Source: Paenibacillus sp. H1-7
Lineage (GTDB): Bacteria > Bacillota > Bacilli > Paenibacillales > NBRC-103111
Direction of reading: 5' to 3'
Assembly (NCBI RefSeq): GCF_022354825.1
Contig: NZ_CP031168.1
Location: 931,501-995,500, forward strand
DNA length: 64,000 bases
A program made the position numbers and the translations under genes. Below the pieces are notes generated by a model. That model searched no databases, had not been told where the DNA came from, and worked only from the letters and a program-made list of their open reading frames with translations. Of the stretch, positions 1 through 8,890 are shown one piece after another; position 1 is the first letter of the stretch, and each line of letters opens with the position of its first letter.

Positions 1-103
1 TTATTTGATGCAAGCGCTGATGGACGAAGTGGATGTGATGAGCGGGAGGGGAACCGAGGTCGTATTGACCAAACGTTTAAGTAAAAGCGAGGAAATGGTA
101 TGA
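1..103 (+). CDS. rsbW: Anti-sigma-B factor RsbW, C-terminal fragment
   Basis: The window opens inside a gene: frame 2 is open from the first base and reads 33 codons ending in ...DVDVM SGRGTEVVLTKRLS... before TGA at 101-103. The tail LMDEVDV resembles the end of RsbW, the serine kinase/anti-sigma protein that holds SigB inactive until the partner-switch antagonist RsbV is dephosphorylated. The stop overlaps the sigB start (ATGA at 100-103), the classic rsbW-sigB coupling. Only the tail is visible, so the assignment leans on the neighbour. Confidence 0.75.
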   Translation, partial: YLMQALMDEVDVMSGRGTEVVLTKRLSKSEEMV

Positions 104-876
104 AATTAAATTCAGAGAGACCGGCGTCCAATATCCACGCACTGATAGCTGAATATCAGGAAACGGGTTGTAACGAGGTGGCTACCACTTTGCTGCTGCA
201 ATTTGAACCGATGGTCAAGATGGCTGCGGGCAAAATGTCGCGCAACCGTCCGGACCTCTATGAAGATTTATACCAAGTGGGACAAATGTCCATGCTGAGG
301 CTGTTCAAGCAATTCGATACGGAGCAGGGCGTCCAATTCGAAGCCTATATGATGAAGAGCATTATCGGCCATATGAAAAATTATTTGCGGGACAAGTCCT
401 GGTATGTCCAGGTGCCGCGTCGGGTCAAGGAGAAAAGCGGCCGTATTCAAGGAGCGATCGACATGCTTACGGTTAAGCTGGAGCGATCCCCCAATGTGGA
501 GGAGATTGCCGCGGAGGTGGAGTTGTCCGTAGAAGAAACGATCGAAATATTGGCAGGCCGCGAGTATTATCATTACGTTTCTTTGGACACGCCTTTGTCC
601 ACCGAGGAGAATGGGGCTACGATAGGCGATTTGCTCAGCGAGGATAAGGATGATTTCCAGCAGCTGGAGCGCAAGCTCGATTTGGAGGATGCATTGTCTC
701 ATCTGAAAACTCAAGAACAGCAGGTGCTGCACCTTGCCTATGTCGAAGGCCAGTCCCAGCGCACGATAGCGGAGCAGCTGAACGTTTCGCAGATGAGCGT
801 ATCGAGGATTCAGAAGCGGGCTATCGATAAGCTAAAAGTATATTTCACGGAGTCCAGGGAAATTTCGGATGCCTAG
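100..876 (+). CDS. sigB: General stress sigma factor SigB
   Basis: 258-residue sigma-70 protein of the SigB/SigF/SigG group that directs RNA polymerase to stress promoters. Region 2 (about residues 40-110, with EDLYQVG and a FEAYMMKSIIGHMKNYLRDKSW stretch split over core-binding and -10 recognition helices), region 3 (about 115-170) and a region 4 helix-turn-helix (about 215-245, QRTIAEQLNVSQMSVSRI) are all present. VPRRVKE after region 2 matches SigB better than SigF or SigG. Translation is coupled to rsbW by an ATGA overlap. A promoter matching the SigB consensus occurs at 8429-8454 in this window, so at least one target is local. Confidence 0.9.
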   Translation: MKLNSERPASNIHALIAEYQETGCNEVATTLLLQFEPMVKMAAGKMSRNRPDLYEDLYQVGQMSMLRLFKQFDTEQGVQFEAYMMKSIIGHMKNYLRDKSWYVQVPRRVKEKSGRIQGAIDMLTVKLERSPNVEEIAAEVELSVEETIEILAGREYYHYVSLDTPLSTEENGATIGDLLSEDKDDFQQLERKLDLEDALSHLKTQEQQVLHLAYVEGQSQRTIAEQLNVSQMSVSRIQKRAIDKLKVYFTESREISDA

Positions 877-892
877 ATGAGTGATGCCAAAT

Positions 893-916
893 GCACGTCC
901 GAAAGGGCGTGTTTTT
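893..916 (+). terminator. Probable rho-independent terminator of rsbW-sigB
   Basis: GCACGTCC-GAAA-GGGCGTGT followed by TTTTTG forms a seven-pair GC-rich hairpin with a T run 17 bases after the sigB stop. Confidence 0.6.
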
Positions 917-992
917 GTTGTTTGGCGGCGAGTGTATGGCGGATTTCAGAGTCCGATAAATACGGAAGCGGTAGCGGTAGGGAGGGATATCC

Positions 993-1946
993 ATGACGAT
1001 TCGACAGATCAGCATGCCTCAAGGCTGGACATGGCACGTTTGCGGCGAGCTGACGCCGATGGAGCGGGAGGAGCTGCGCGTCGATCATCCGCATTTTGTA
1101 TACTGCCTGCAGCAGGACGACCTGCAGCGTCAGCAAAGCCCGCGCATCCGATCGCAGGAGGAAGGAAACGGCGCTCTGTACGGATCGCTGCTGTACGGCG
1201 GCATCCCGAGCCGGAAGGAGACCCGGGACGACCGGTTGTTTTTCTACGTGAACGGCGGGCATTTGTTCACCTCCCGGCTGCACTACGAGAAGATGGACGG
1301 GCTGGAGGAGAGCGAGCTGATCAAGAGGCTGCAGCGGTGCAATACGGCGGTGGAAGGGCTGTTCGCTCTTCTCGGCGAGCTTGCGATCGTATGCTTGAAC
1401 GGGCTGGATCTCTTTGCGGAGCAGCTGACGGGGCTGGAGCAAGAAATGCGCGAATTCAACAATTCGCAGCTGCTCGACCAGCTGATAGAGCGGCAGTACG
1501 ATCTCGTTCATTGGCAGCATCGGATCGTTCCGTTGGAGGAGCTGCTGATTGCAGCCAAGGAAGCTTTTTTACGGGAGCAGCTGGAGCAAATGGATGGCTA
1601 CGTCACGACCGCCTTGCGCGTAGAACGGCTGATGATGCGGCTTGACCGTTATAACGATGAGGTCAGGTCGCTCTTGGCCATGGATGAAAATATCGCGTCG
1701 TACCGCGGCAATGAGATCATGAAGACGCTAACGGTTTTTACCGTTATTTGTACGCCTGCCACTGTCTTCGCCGCCTTGTGGGGAATGAACTTCGAGAATT
1801 TGCCGGGTGTCAAAAATCCCGTCGGCTACATTGTCTTAGGGATTCTCATTATATTGCTATCGGGTCTCATGTACGGATGGCTGCGATGGAAAGGGTGGAC
1901 GGGCGATTTGATCCGGGGCAAGAAGAAAAACTCCAATATTGTGTGA
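993..1946 (+). CDS. corA: CorA-family divalent metal transporter
   Basis: 317-residue member of the CorA family of pentameric Mg2+/Co2+ channels in the cytoplasmic membrane. Residues 1-250 are the cytoplasmic alpha/beta funnel and long helix; the C-terminus has two membrane helices (about 253-275 and 285-305) separated by the family signature GMNFENLPG, the selectivity loop. A short basic tail (RGKKKN) follows helix 2, as usual. ATG at 993 is preceded by GGAGGG at good spacing. It is monocistronic; no magnesium riboswitch was recognised in the 117-base leader. Substrate (Mg, Co, Ni or Zn) cannot be told from sequence. Confidence 0.88.
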   Translation: MTIRQISMPQGWTWHVCGELTPMEREELRVDHPHFVYCLQQDDLQRQQSPRIRSQEEGNGALYGSLLYGGIPSRKETRDDRLFFYVNGGHLFTSRLHYEKMDGLEESELIKRLQRCNTAVEGLFALLGELAIVCLNGLDLFAEQLTGLEQEMREFNNSQLLDQLIERQYDLVHWQHRIVPLEELLIAAKEAFLREQLEQMDGYVTTALRVERLMMRLDRYNDEVRSLLAMDENIASYRGNEIMKTLTVFTVICTPATVFAALWGMNFENLPGVKNPVGYIVLGILIILLSGLMYGWLRWKGWTGDLIRGKKKNSNIV

Positions 1947-2133
1947 CGGACGGCATCTCCCGCTTGTTTCAAGCCCGGCTCCCGCGGGTAATCAACAGTA
2001 TCTTCACCTACACGGTGAATAAGCACATCTCGGGAGGCGGCAAACGTCCCGCTCCGGGGCGCTAAAGGGGAAATCATCCGCCTGCGCGGGCAGGCTTGTC
2101 ACCGGACAATTGAACAAAAAGGCGGTGTTTATC

Positions 2134-2463
2134 ATGACAGTTAAGCACAGCATCCCATGCGAAGGAAGCGAAGTTTCGGTAAGGGAGACCGATAAGCAAA
2201 CGTATCAGGTCACCATTCAGGCTCAAGTGAACCCTCTGGGAAAGGGGAATGTTTTGGAAACGTTCCCAAGCCTGGAAGAAGCGATACAAGCTGCAGAGCT
2301 GTTCTGTAAGCTGCATGCGGCCGCCAAACTGAAGGGCTACCATCTGGAGGAAGGGCATTTCGTCAAGCCGGACCGGCCGAGGCTACATGTAGGTCTGCTG
2401 CTCTATAAGAAGACGATGCCGGAGGAGCTGGTGCTCATTATCGAGGAAGCGGCCCGGCGATGA
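2134..2463 (+). CDS. Small conserved-looking protein of unknown function
   Basis: 109 residues, soluble, no signal peptide or membrane segment. An upstream in-frame TTG exists at 2110, but the ATG at 2134 has AAAGGCGGTG eight bases ahead and is preferred. The protein begins with alternating charged and beta-prone residues and ends in an amphipathic helix (EELVLIIEEAARR). I do not recognise the family. It lies alone between corA and a strong bidirectional terminator. Confidence 0.6.
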   Translation: MTVKHSIPCEGSEVSVRETDKQTYQVTIQAQVNPLGKGNVLETFPSLEEAIQAAELFCKLHAAAKLKGYHLEEGHFVKPDRPRLHVGLLLYKKTMPEELVLIIEEAARR

Positions 2464-2530
2464 TGCTTGAGGCGGATATGCAGGGCAAGAGGGATCGCCA
2501 AATCCAGCAATTATTGTTGAACAAAAAAAC

Positions 2531-2580
2531 ATCCGGCAGGTAAGGCTCCGATCCTTCGGGGCCTCCTGCCGGATTCTTTG
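2531..2580. terminator. Bidirectional terminator
   Basis: ATCCGGCAGG (2531-2540) pairs with CCTGCCGGAT (2565-2574) around a loop that itself can fold; an A run precedes it (2522-2528) and T-rich bases follow. It sits between the convergent genes ending at 2463 (+) and 2597 (-) and can serve both. Confidence 0.8.
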
Positions 2581-2596
2581 CGTTGATGGGCTAACG

Positions 2597-3553
2597 TCAC
2601 GTTTTCTGATGAGGCTTGACGAGAGTGCCCATAAAGTCGTTGATAAGCTTCGTATCGAGCTCCTTGCTCGCTATGCTTTTGCGGAATTTCCCGGGGGTGC
2701 TGTGAAGCGTATCGGTAAATACGCGGTGAAAATAATGAACCGTTTCGAAGCCGGTTTCCCGGGCAATATCCTCCATGCTCATATCCGTGTAAGCGAGCAG
2801 GTAGGACGCGCGTTTCAGCCGCTCGGTCCTCACCCAGGCGGGAAACGTTTGCTGCAGCTCGGTGCTCAGCAGGCGCGACAGCTGGCGTTCCGATACATGG
2901 ATCGCATCCGCTACATCCTTGATGGCAAGCTTGCCGGACAGGTGGGTCTGGATGTAGTCCTTCGCTTTTTGCAGGGAGCCCGATAGCGGTACTTGATCCT
3001 CCGCAGCGTCCAGCGATGAATAGCTGCTGCGTTCGGCAAACAAAGACAGCGCCGTGATGAGCATGGAGTGGGCAAGCTGGCTGATGACCTCGGGATACGG
3101 CGCTTTGACTTCCGAGGCTTGGATGAGGATGGATTTCCATATAAGGACAGGAGCGGTTTCCTCGGCGTCCGGTATAAACAAATGATGATATTTCGTGATC
3201 GTTTCAAACATGCGGACAATGTCCGGAGCCGATTCCCCGTGAAGAATATCGAAGGCGACGAACAGGAGCAACATGCCGTCATCGCTCTGGATTTGATGCT
3301 GGCTACCCGGCTTCGAGCAGTAGAGCGTCCCTCTTTTCAGCGGATAAGTTATGCCGTTGTTGATATAAATTCCTTCGCCGTCGGCGACATAGCAAATTTC
3401 GAGAAACGAGTGGGAATGCATATCGTTGCCCAAATGCCGGGGCTTGCCGCCCCAGTAATGAACGAGGAAGGAAGCGGGCGGAGCGGCCAGCCGGGTCGCA
3501 TGCTGATTGAGATACAGGTTGCTTTTTTGACAGGTCAGTGGCGTCGGAATCAT
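2597..3553 (-). CDS. AraC-family regulator next to hexarate operon
   Basis: 318 residues. N-terminal cupin-type sensor (about residues 25-120, with HSHSFLEICYVADGEG typical of AraC sugar sensors, written here in part) and a C-terminal double helix-turn-helix (about 205-300; IKDVADAIHVSERQLSRLL and MEDIARETGFETVHYFHRVF). Start ATG has AAGGAGGGG six to seven bases upstream. It is divergent from the kdgD operon with a 226-base shared promoter region, so it most likely activates that operon in response to a uronate or aldarate. A TATAAT on the minus strand (3616-3621) is a plausible -10 for its own transcription. Confidence 0.88.
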   Translation of the reverse strand: MIPTPLTCQKSNLYLNQHATRLAAPPASFLVHYWGGKPRHLGNDMHSHSFLEICYVADGEGIYINNGITYPLKRGTLYCSKPGSQHQIQSDDGMLLLFVAFDILHGESAPDIVRMFETITKYHHLFIPDAEETAPVLIWKSILIQASEVKAPYPEVISQLAHSMLITALSLFAERSSYSSLDAAEDQVPLSGSLQKAKDYIQTHLSGKLAIKDVADAIHVSERQLSRLLSTELQQTFPAWVRTERLKRASYLLAYTDMSMEDIARETGFETVHYFHRVFTDTLHSTPGKFRKSIASKELDTKLINDFMGTLVKPHQKT

Positions 3554-3779
3554 GCCTTCCCCTCCTTATGGCTCCTGGAGCCGCGAACAATGGAACTATC
3601 GGTTAAGCTCCCTCCATTATAGCATAGCGATGCGGCAGTAGGGATGAGGCGGGTTTGCGGGGGAAATGTGCAAAAAGTCGGCGGCAATTTATAAAGACAG
3701 CACCGTGCCTTATTTCATACAATCAGAAGTATAAAGCGTTTTCTTAATAATAAGCTGATGAGAGGGCAGGGTGGATGGA

Positions 3780-4718
3780 ATGAATAAGACGATTAACAAT
3801 TTGGAAGGCATACTCGGATTTCCGATAACGCCATTTGACGAGAATAACAGGTTGGACGAGCAAGCATTGGCGGCCAACATCAACTTTTTGCTCCAATCGG
3901 GTCTGGATGCGATCTTTATTTGCGCAGGGTCGGGTGAGTTTCAATCGCTCAGCCGCAGCGAATACGAGACGATGATCGATATCGCCGTCTCTGCATCCAA
4001 CGGCTCCGTTCCGGTATTCGCCGGTGTCGGCGGGAATATTCAGCATGCGCTGGAGCTTACGGAGATCGCTTCGGACCGCGGAGCCGACGGCATTCTGATT
4101 CTGCCTCCTTACTTGATCGTTCCCGAGCAGGAAGGGCTGTACCGCTATTACAAAACGATTGCCGAGCACACGGAGCTTCAAGCGATTTTGTACCAGCGGG
4201 ATAATGCGGTATTTACCGTGCAGACCGTGGAAAGACTCGCTTCCATTCCGCAAATCATCGGGTTTAAAGACGGACACGGCAATATGGAATTGAACATTGA
4301 GCTCGTTCATACGATCGGCGACCGGCTGAACTGGATGAACGGCATGCCTTTCGCCGAGGTGACGATGCCTGCGTACAAAGGCTTGGGCTTCCGCTCGTAT
4401 TCCTCCGCGATTTCGAACTATTTGCCTCACATTTCGAGAATGTACTACAATGCATTGGCTCAGGGCGACAAGTCGCTGCTCGACGTGCTGTACCGGGAAG
4501 TGATTCTGCCTATCAATCAGGTGAGAAAGCTTCGTAAGGGCTATGCCGTTTCCTTGATCAAGGCAGGCATGGAGATCGTCGGTCTTCCGATCGGAGGCAG
4601 GGTCCGTGCACCATTGGTGGAGGTAGAGAAGGAGCATTACGCCCAGCTGGAGAAGCTCGTTACTAGAGCCAACACGCTATTCCCGCCCAAGAGCCCGATA
4701 AGCAGCGAGCTGCGTTAA
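3780..4718 (+). CDS. kdgD: 5-dehydro-4-deoxyglucarate dehydratase (DapA superfamily)
   Basis: 312-residue TIM-barrel class I lyase-fold enzyme. Expected reaction: 5-keto-4-deoxy-D-glucarate to alpha-ketoglutarate semialdehyde plus CO2 and water, in the cytoplasm. The Schiff-base lysine lies in GFKDG (K163), the catalytic tyrosine region is ILYQRDN (Y138), and the carboxylate-binding loop is GSGEF (50-54). ILPPYL and YSSA...N motifs fit KdgD better than DapA or NanA. A GTG three codons upstream (3771) is an alternative start. It is first gene of an operon with a dehydratase-like protein and a semialdehyde dehydrogenase, the next step of the pathway, which supports the substrate call. Confidence 0.88.
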   Translation: MNKTINNLEGILGFPITPFDENNRLDEQALAANINFLLQSGLDAIFICAGSGEFQSLSRSEYETMIDIAVSASNGSVPVFAGVGGNIQHALELTEIASDRGADGILILPPYLIVPEQEGLYRYYKTIAEHTELQAILYQRDNAVFTVQTVERLASIPQIIGFKDGHGNMELNIELVHTIGDRLNWMNGMPFAEVTMPAYKGLGFRSYSSAISNYLPHISRMYYNALAQGDKSLLDVLYREVILPINQVRKLRKGYAVSLIKAGMEIVGLPIGGRVRAPLVEVEKEHYAQLEKLVTRANTLFPPKSPISSELR

Positions 4719-4793
4719 GCATCGGAGTATGCCAATAGAGCGGAGAAAACAGAGATAGCGGAAAAAGGTTGCGGCAACTACTCATTCACGTGA

Positions 4794-4860
4794 CGTCTGC
4801 ATCGGTGTCGGTTGGTCATCTATGGCTAGCGGGACAAAGGTTCGATGTTCGATGCAGACG
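4794..4860 (+). repeat. Inverted repeat between kdgD and the UxuA-like gene
   Basis: CGTCTGCATCG (4794-4804) and its perfect complement CGATGCAGACG (4850-4860) enclose a 45-base loop, just ahead of the ribosome site of the next gene. There is no T run, so it is not a terminator; it could stabilise or process the polycistronic message or be an operator. Confidence 0.5.
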
Positions 4861-4887
4861 GAGCGTTCACAGGAGGCTCTTCCATAG

Positions 4888-5898
4888 ATGAAAGTATCGA
4901 TTACGGTTCAAACGTGCGATTTGTCGGATAAAGATTTGCAGCAGATGGTTCAGCTTGGCGTGGATTGCGTGGATTTCGGCAAGGGAGGCTCGTTTCCGGG
5001 CGTTCAAGAGCAGGGCTACCCCGATTTGGACAAGCTGCTTCAGCTGAAGCGTCGTATCCGCTCCTGGGGGATGGATATCAACCGGGTGACGCTTCCCGAT
5101 GTGACGGAAGATTTCATGCAGAACCGGCCCGGCGCCGAAAAGCAGCTCGAGAATATCGCTCAAGCGATGAAGGTGTTTGGCGAGGCGAAAATTCCTATTG
5201 CCCGCCAGCGCCTCGCAGGCGACGTGTTCGATCAGCTGTCGGAAAGCTATAAGGCGGTGCATCGGGGAGGGATGGTGTCCCGCGGGGAAACCGTTCGCCG
5301 CAGCGTTGCGCAGGAGCCGCCGTCATTGGAGCAGCTGGACCGGTGGTGGGAGAAGTTCAACGAGGTGTATTCGTTACTCGTTCCGATCGCGGACGAGTAC
5401 GACATTAAGCTCGGGATGCATCCTTCGGATACGCCGCATCCGAATACGCCGTTCGGCGGCTTGGGTCTTCATCGGCTGATCGATGCGTATCCAAGCAAAA
5501 ACGTAGGGCTGATTTATTGCGTAGGAAGCCGCGGAGAAGCCGGAGGCACGCCGCTTGTGCTGGATGAGATCCATCAATTTGGGCGCAAAGGCAGGATTTT
5601 CCTATGTCATTTCCGAAATGTTAGAGGAAGCCTGGCTACGGCCGGCGCCTTCGAGGAAGCAATGCTTGACGACGGGGATATGAACATGCCGCGTATTTTG
5701 CTGGAGCTCAAGAAAGTGCGGTTCGACGGATGCATCAATCCCGACCATATTGCTTTGATGGGGGATGCGCAGGCATCGGCGTCCAGCGGCAAATGGGCTC
5801 ACTCCATCGGAGGATGGAAGAGCGACAATATCGGCTGGGCATATTCGATAGGCTACGTGAAGGCGCTGCTGGCGGCTATGGATGAATTTACAGGATAA
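4888..5898 (+). CDS. Mannonate dehydratase-like protein (UxuA family)
   Basis: 336-residue xylose-isomerase-like TIM barrel. Family marks of UxuA are visible: GMHPSDTP (metal-binding His), FLCHFRNV, and [14 protein letters not shown] followed by NPDHI near the C-terminus. UxuA converts D-mannonate to 2-keto-3-deoxygluconate in glucuronate breakdown. Here it sits between two enzymes of the hexarate-to-ketoglutarate route, so either the operon handles both uronate branches or this paralogue acts on another hexonate/hexarate. The N-terminal half diverges from what I remember of UxuA and the protein is slightly shorter. ATG has AGGAGG 11 bases upstream. Confidence 0.75.
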   Translation: MKVSITVQTCDLSDKDLQQMVQLGVDCVDFGKGGSFPGVQEQGYPDLDKLLQLKRRIRSWGMDINRVTLPDVTEDFMQNRPGAEKQLENIAQAMKVFGEAKIPIARQRLAGDVFDQLSESYKAVHRGGMVSRGETVRRSVAQEPPSLEQLDRWWEKFNEVYSLLVPIADEYDIKLGMHPSDTPHPNTPFGGLGLHRLIDAYPSKNVGLIYCVGSRGEAGGTPLVLDEIHQFGRKGRIFLCHFRNVRGSLATAGAFEEAMLDDGDMNMPRILLELKKVRFDGCINPDHIALMGDAQASASSGKWAHSIGGWKSDNIGWAYSIGYVKALLAAMDEFTG

Positions 5899-5914
5899 GG
5901 AGAGATGTTGGGAC

Positions 5915-7369
5915 ATGACGGGACCACAGACATATCTTAACTATATTCAAGGGCAATGGAGCGCTGCATCCAGCGGCCGTACCGATGCGAGCCGCAATCC
6001 GGCTAACCGCAATCACATCATCGGGCATGTGCAATTATCCGAAGTCGAGGATCTGAACCAGGCTGCTGCTGCGGCCCAATCGGCAATGCCTGCATGGCGG
6101 CGGTTATCCGGCGCGGCGCGGGGCGAGTTTTTGTACAAAACCGCTGACGCTATCGCGCGAAGAATCGATGAGATTGCCGAGACGATGACGCTGGAAATGG
6201 GCAAAACGTTCGCGGAGGCCAAAGGCGAAACGGCGCGGGGCATCGCTATTTTGCGCTATTATGCCGGAGAAGGCATGCGCAAGCAGGGGGATGTCATTCC
6301 TTCCACGGACAGTGAGGCGCTCATGTTCACGACGCGGGTTCCGCTTGGGGTTGTCGGCGTCATTACGCCGTGGAACTTCCCGATCGCTATTCCGGTATGG
6401 AAGATGGCTCCGGCGCTCATTTACGGCAATACGGTCGTATTCAAGCCTGCGCAGGAAACGTCCATTACGGCTGCGAAGCTGGTGGAATGCTTTGCAGAAG
6501 CGGGCCTTCCTGCCGGTGTCATTAATATGGTAACCGGAGACGGAGCCGCTCTCGGCCAAGCGCTGGTGGAGCATCCTGCGGTCAACGGGATCACGTTCAC
6601 AGGCTCCAACGCAACGGGCAAAAAGGTCGGACAAGCGGCTTTGTCCCGCGGAGCGAAGTACCAGCTGGAGATGGGCGGCAAAAATCCGATTATCGTTGCG
6701 GCCGATGCCGATCTCGATCAGGCGGTTGAGGCTACAATAAGCGGCGGATTGAAGTCGACCGGACAAAAGTGTACGGCAACAAGCCGCGTTATTGTAGAGC
6801 GCCCGGTATACGAGGCGTTCCGCGAAAAGCTGCTTGCGGCCATCCGAACGATTAAGGTAGGCGACGGCATGGAGGCCGGAACGTGGATGGGGCCATGCGC
6901 GAATGAGAAGCAGCTGGAGAAAGTGTTGGGCTACATTCAAAAAGGCGTTGACGAGGGAGCCACATTGCTGTGCGGCGGTCAAAGACCGGATGCTGCGGGG
7001 CTGGCGGACGGCTATTTCGTGGAGCCGACTGTGTTCGAGGGGACCACGGGAATGGCTATCGCCCAGGAAGAAATCTTCGGCCCGGTACTCGTGCTGCTGG
7101 CCGTTGATTCAATGGAAGAGGCATTGCAGATGGCAAATGACGTCGAATTCGGCCTGAGCGCTTCCTTGTACACCCGCGATATCGGCAACGCGCTTGCTTT
7201 CATCCGCGAGATGGACGCGGGACTCGTGCGCATCAACGCCGAAACCGCAGGCGTGGAGCTGCAGGCGCCGTTCGGCGGGATGAAGGAGTCGAGCTCCCAC
7301 TCGCGCGAGCAGGGGCAAGCGGCGATCGAGTTTTTCACGGCGACGAAGACGGTATTCGTCAAGGCGTAA
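5915..7369 (+). CDS. gucD: Alpha-ketoglutarate semialdehyde dehydrogenase
   Basis: 484-residue NAD(P)-dependent aldehyde dehydrogenase. Catalytic cysteine C286 in [10 protein letters not shown], general-base glutamate E252 in LEMGGKNP, the TPWNFP oxyanion Asn (N154) and the [12 protein letters not shown] cofactor loop are intact. It oxidises the KdgD product to alpha-ketoglutarate, feeding the TCA cycle. The ATG at 5915 is chosen (AAGGAG 12 bases upstream) over an in-frame ATG at 5882 that overlaps the previous gene. Last gene of the operon, followed by a strong terminator. Resembles Bacillus YcbD/GucD by motif and context. Confidence 0.88.
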   Translation: MTGPQTYLNYIQGQWSAASSGRTDASRNPANRNHIIGHVQLSEVEDLNQAAAAAQSAMPAWRRLSGAARGEFLYKTADAIARRIDEIAETMTLEMGKTFAEAKGETARGIAILRYYAGEGMRKQGDVIPSTDSEALMFTTRVPLGVVGVITPWNFPIAIPVWKMAPALIYGNTVVFKPAQETSITAAKLVECFAEAGLPAGVINMVTGDGAALGQALVEHPAVNGITFTGSNATGKKVGQAALSRGAKYQLEMGGKNPIIVAADADLDQAVEATISGGLKSTGQKCTATSRVIVERPVYEAFREKLLAAIRTIKVGDGMEAGTWMGPCANEKQLEKVLGYIQKGVDEGATLLCGGQRPDAAGLADGYFVEPTVFEGTTGMAIAQEEIFGPVLVLLAVDSMEEALQMANDVEFGLSASLYTRDIGNALAFIREMDAGLVRINAETAGVELQAPFGGMKESSSHSREQGQAAIEFFTATKTVFVKA

Positions 7370-7376
7370 TGGATAC

Positions 7377-7429
7377 AAAGGGGATGTCCCTAGAAGCAGT
7401 GATTCTGCTCAAGGGACATCCCCTTTTTT
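7377..7429 (+). terminator. Strong terminator of the hexarate operon
   Basis: AAAGGGGATGTCCCT and AGGGACATCCCCTTTTTT form a 15-pair stem with a 20-base loop directly after the dehydrogenase stop. Confidence 0.92.
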
Positions 7430-7472
7430 GGTTGTCTCGCCGAGGCTTAAGCCGCCATCGCCAAGCCGGACT

Positions 7473-7892
7473 TTAGTCCGCGCGAGGAAACGGCTTTACG
7501 CGGTCGAGCGTTTCATGGGCGGCATCGGCTGTCTGCTCCGCCGCCTTGTGCGTGGTATCGGCGGCGCGGTCCGCCGCACGATGCACGGAAGCCGCTACCT
7601 CGTCAGCGGCCTTATGGGCGGAGCTGACGGCCTGCTCGGCGACCTGACGGGTCTTGTCGACGAGCTCCGAGCCTTGCTCGCTTACGGCATCCACCGTATC
7701 GGCCGCTTTGGTTTTGACCATTTCCAGCCATTCCTGGCCCTTAGATTGAAGGTTCTGGGCTTTGCTGACCAAATCCTCGCGCAGCTCGCGCCCGGATTTG
7801 GGGGCAAGCAAGAGAGCGATCAGCGCCCCCGCCGCCCCTCCGATAACTGTCCCTAACAGCAGGTCATTGCGTTTGCTTTCCGTCGCTTCCAT
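7473..7892 (-). CDS. YtxH-domain stress-type protein
   Basis: 139 residues. One N-terminal membrane segment rich in Gly/Ala (GTVIGGAAGALIALLLAP, then KSGRE) is the YtxH/gas-vesicle-like signature, followed by a long alanine-rich amphipathic helix with 11-residue-like AADxxHKAA repeats resembling LEA-type proteins. The ATG used here has AAGGAG nine bases ahead; another ATG two codons earlier (7898) is too close to the site. Such proteins are often general-stress induced in Bacilli; no clear SigB promoter was seen directly upstream. Confidence 0.8.
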   Translation of the reverse strand: MEATESKRNDLLLGTVIGGAAGALIALLLAPKSGRELREDLVSKAQNLQSKGQEWLEMVKTKAADTVDAVSEQGSELVDKTRQVAEQAVSSAHKAADEVAASVHRAADRAADTTHKAAEQTADAAHETLDRVKPFPRAD

Positions 7893-8123
7893 TGTCATCA
7901 GCTCCTTTGTATAGTGTCTTGCATAAGCAATGTTTGAACTTCGCCAGGCCTGCAGCGTCAGCATCATGCCGTAAGAAAGGCTGTCCTCTTTTTTGGCGAT
8001 GCGTCATTGCCTGTCCTAGCAAAGAGAATCCCTTTAGACGCTGTCCTCCTCATGTCAGACGAATCGGGGCACGCCTCTCGTTGTATTGGATACGTCGCCG
8101 CATGGCGGTGGTCTCCTTCCGTC

Positions 8124-8390
8124 TTAAGAAGGCTTGCCGTTCAATGTCCGCGACAGCAAGGTCAGCAGCAGAACGAAAATAACCGCTCCAATAATTGCCG
8201 GTACGACTGCGAAGCCTCCGATGATAGGACCCCATGTTCCTAACAGCAGGGCGCCGAGCCAAGCTCCGACGAAGCCTGCAATCATCGACCCGATAATGCC
8301 GCCCGGCATACCGCCCGGAGCGATAGCGGAACCGATAGCCCCGATGATAATCGCCATGATGATCGTTATCAGCAAGCTGATCATGGTCAT
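8124..8390 (-). CDS. GlsB/YeaQ/YmgE-family membrane protein
   Basis: 88 residues, almost entirely three glycine-rich membrane helices (IIMAIIIGAIGSAIAPGG, GGIIGSMIAGFVGAWLGAL and IIGAVIFVLLLTLLS). This is the transglycosylase-associated / YeaQ-YmgE family, small stress-induced membrane proteins of unknown biochemical role. Two ATGs (8390 and 8384) share the AAGGAG site; spacing slightly favours the second. A sequence matching a SigB promoter lies 39 bases upstream (8429-8454), so it is a probable member of the SigB regulon. Confidence 0.82.
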   Translation of the reverse strand: MTMISLLITIIMAIIIGAIGSAIAPGGMPGGIIGSMIAGFVGAWLGALLLGTWGPIIGGFAVVPAIIGAVIFVLLLTLLSRTLNGKPS

Positions 8391-8428
8391 CACGCTCCTT
8401 TCCATTGGGTTGTCTTGCATGATAATTA

Positions 8429-8454
8429 GTACCCGCATGGCGGAGGGGTGAAAC
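8429..8454 (-). promoter_or_regulatory. Predicted SigB-dependent promoter
   Basis: On the minus strand GTTTCA (8454-8449), 14 bases, then GGGTAC (8434-8429). The Bacillus SigB consensus is GTTT(A/T)A, 13-15 bases, GGG(A/T)A(T/A). It points at the YmgE-family gene starting at 8390. Confidence 0.65.
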
Positions 8455-8461
8455 AAGAAAA

Positions 8462-8494
8462 GCCCCTCCGGCCCATGAAGGGAGGAGAGGCGGT
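8462..8494 (-). terminator. Probable terminator of the glyoxalase-like gene
   Basis: Reading the minus strand, GCCTCTCCTCCC and GGAGGGGC can pair across a short loop and are followed by TTTTC. The stem is imperfect. Confidence 0.45.
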
Positions 8495-8509
8495 GAGCTG
8501 CAGCCTTGC

Positions 8510-8890
8510 TTAATTGACGTTCTCGTAAATAACAATCCGGTTGCCGGAAGGGTCGGTAAGCCGGATTTCCTTGCTTCCCCAAGGCGCCGTTTCCAGTCCC
8601 GGCCGGGCATACTTATATTGCTTGGCTAGAAGCCTGGAATGCAGAGCTTCGACGTGCGTAGTTTCAATCCGGATCGCAGCGCCCGGGCTGCAATCACCGA
8701 AATGCTCCGAAAGATGAAGGACGCAGCCTCCGCATGAAATTTGCATATAAAGCGGCAGCCCCTCCTCGAACCGGTGCTCCCAATCGAGCTGGAACTCCAG
8801 AAATTCCAAGTAAAACTGCTTGGTCTTATCGATGTCGAACATGCGCAGAATCGGTACGGCCGGCTTCATGTCCGGCGTGGTATTGTTCAT
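8510..8890 (-). CDS. Glyoxalase/bleomycin-resistance superfamily protein
   Basis: 126 residues, vicinal-oxygen-chelate fold: two beta-alpha-beta-beta-beta halves with AVPILRMFDIDKTKQFYLEFLEF at the start and a typical end, RLTDPSGNRIVIYE. Such proteins include Ble, glyoxalase I and dioxygenases; members starting AVPILR are generally annotated as glyoxalase-superfamily proteins of the Ble type. Candidate metal or ligand residues are H59 region (LHLSEHFGD) and the terminal glutamate. ATG has GGAGGG seven bases upstream. Substrate unknown. Confidence 0.8.
   Translation of the reverse strand: MNNTTPDMKPAVPILRMFDIDKTKQFYLEFLEFQLDWEHRFEEGLPLYMQISCGGCVLHLSEHFGDCSPGAAIRIETTHVEALHSRLLAKQYKYARPGLETAPWGSKEIRLTDPSGNRIVIYENVN

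Noticed and set aside
877-996. 39-codon frame with CFCC motif between sigB and corA
   Set aside because: No ribosome site, contains the sigB terminator hairpin; overlap with the corA start is probably chance.
2463-2543. 26-codon frame after the gene ending at 2463
   Set aside because: Very short, no clear ribosome site, stop inside the terminator stem.
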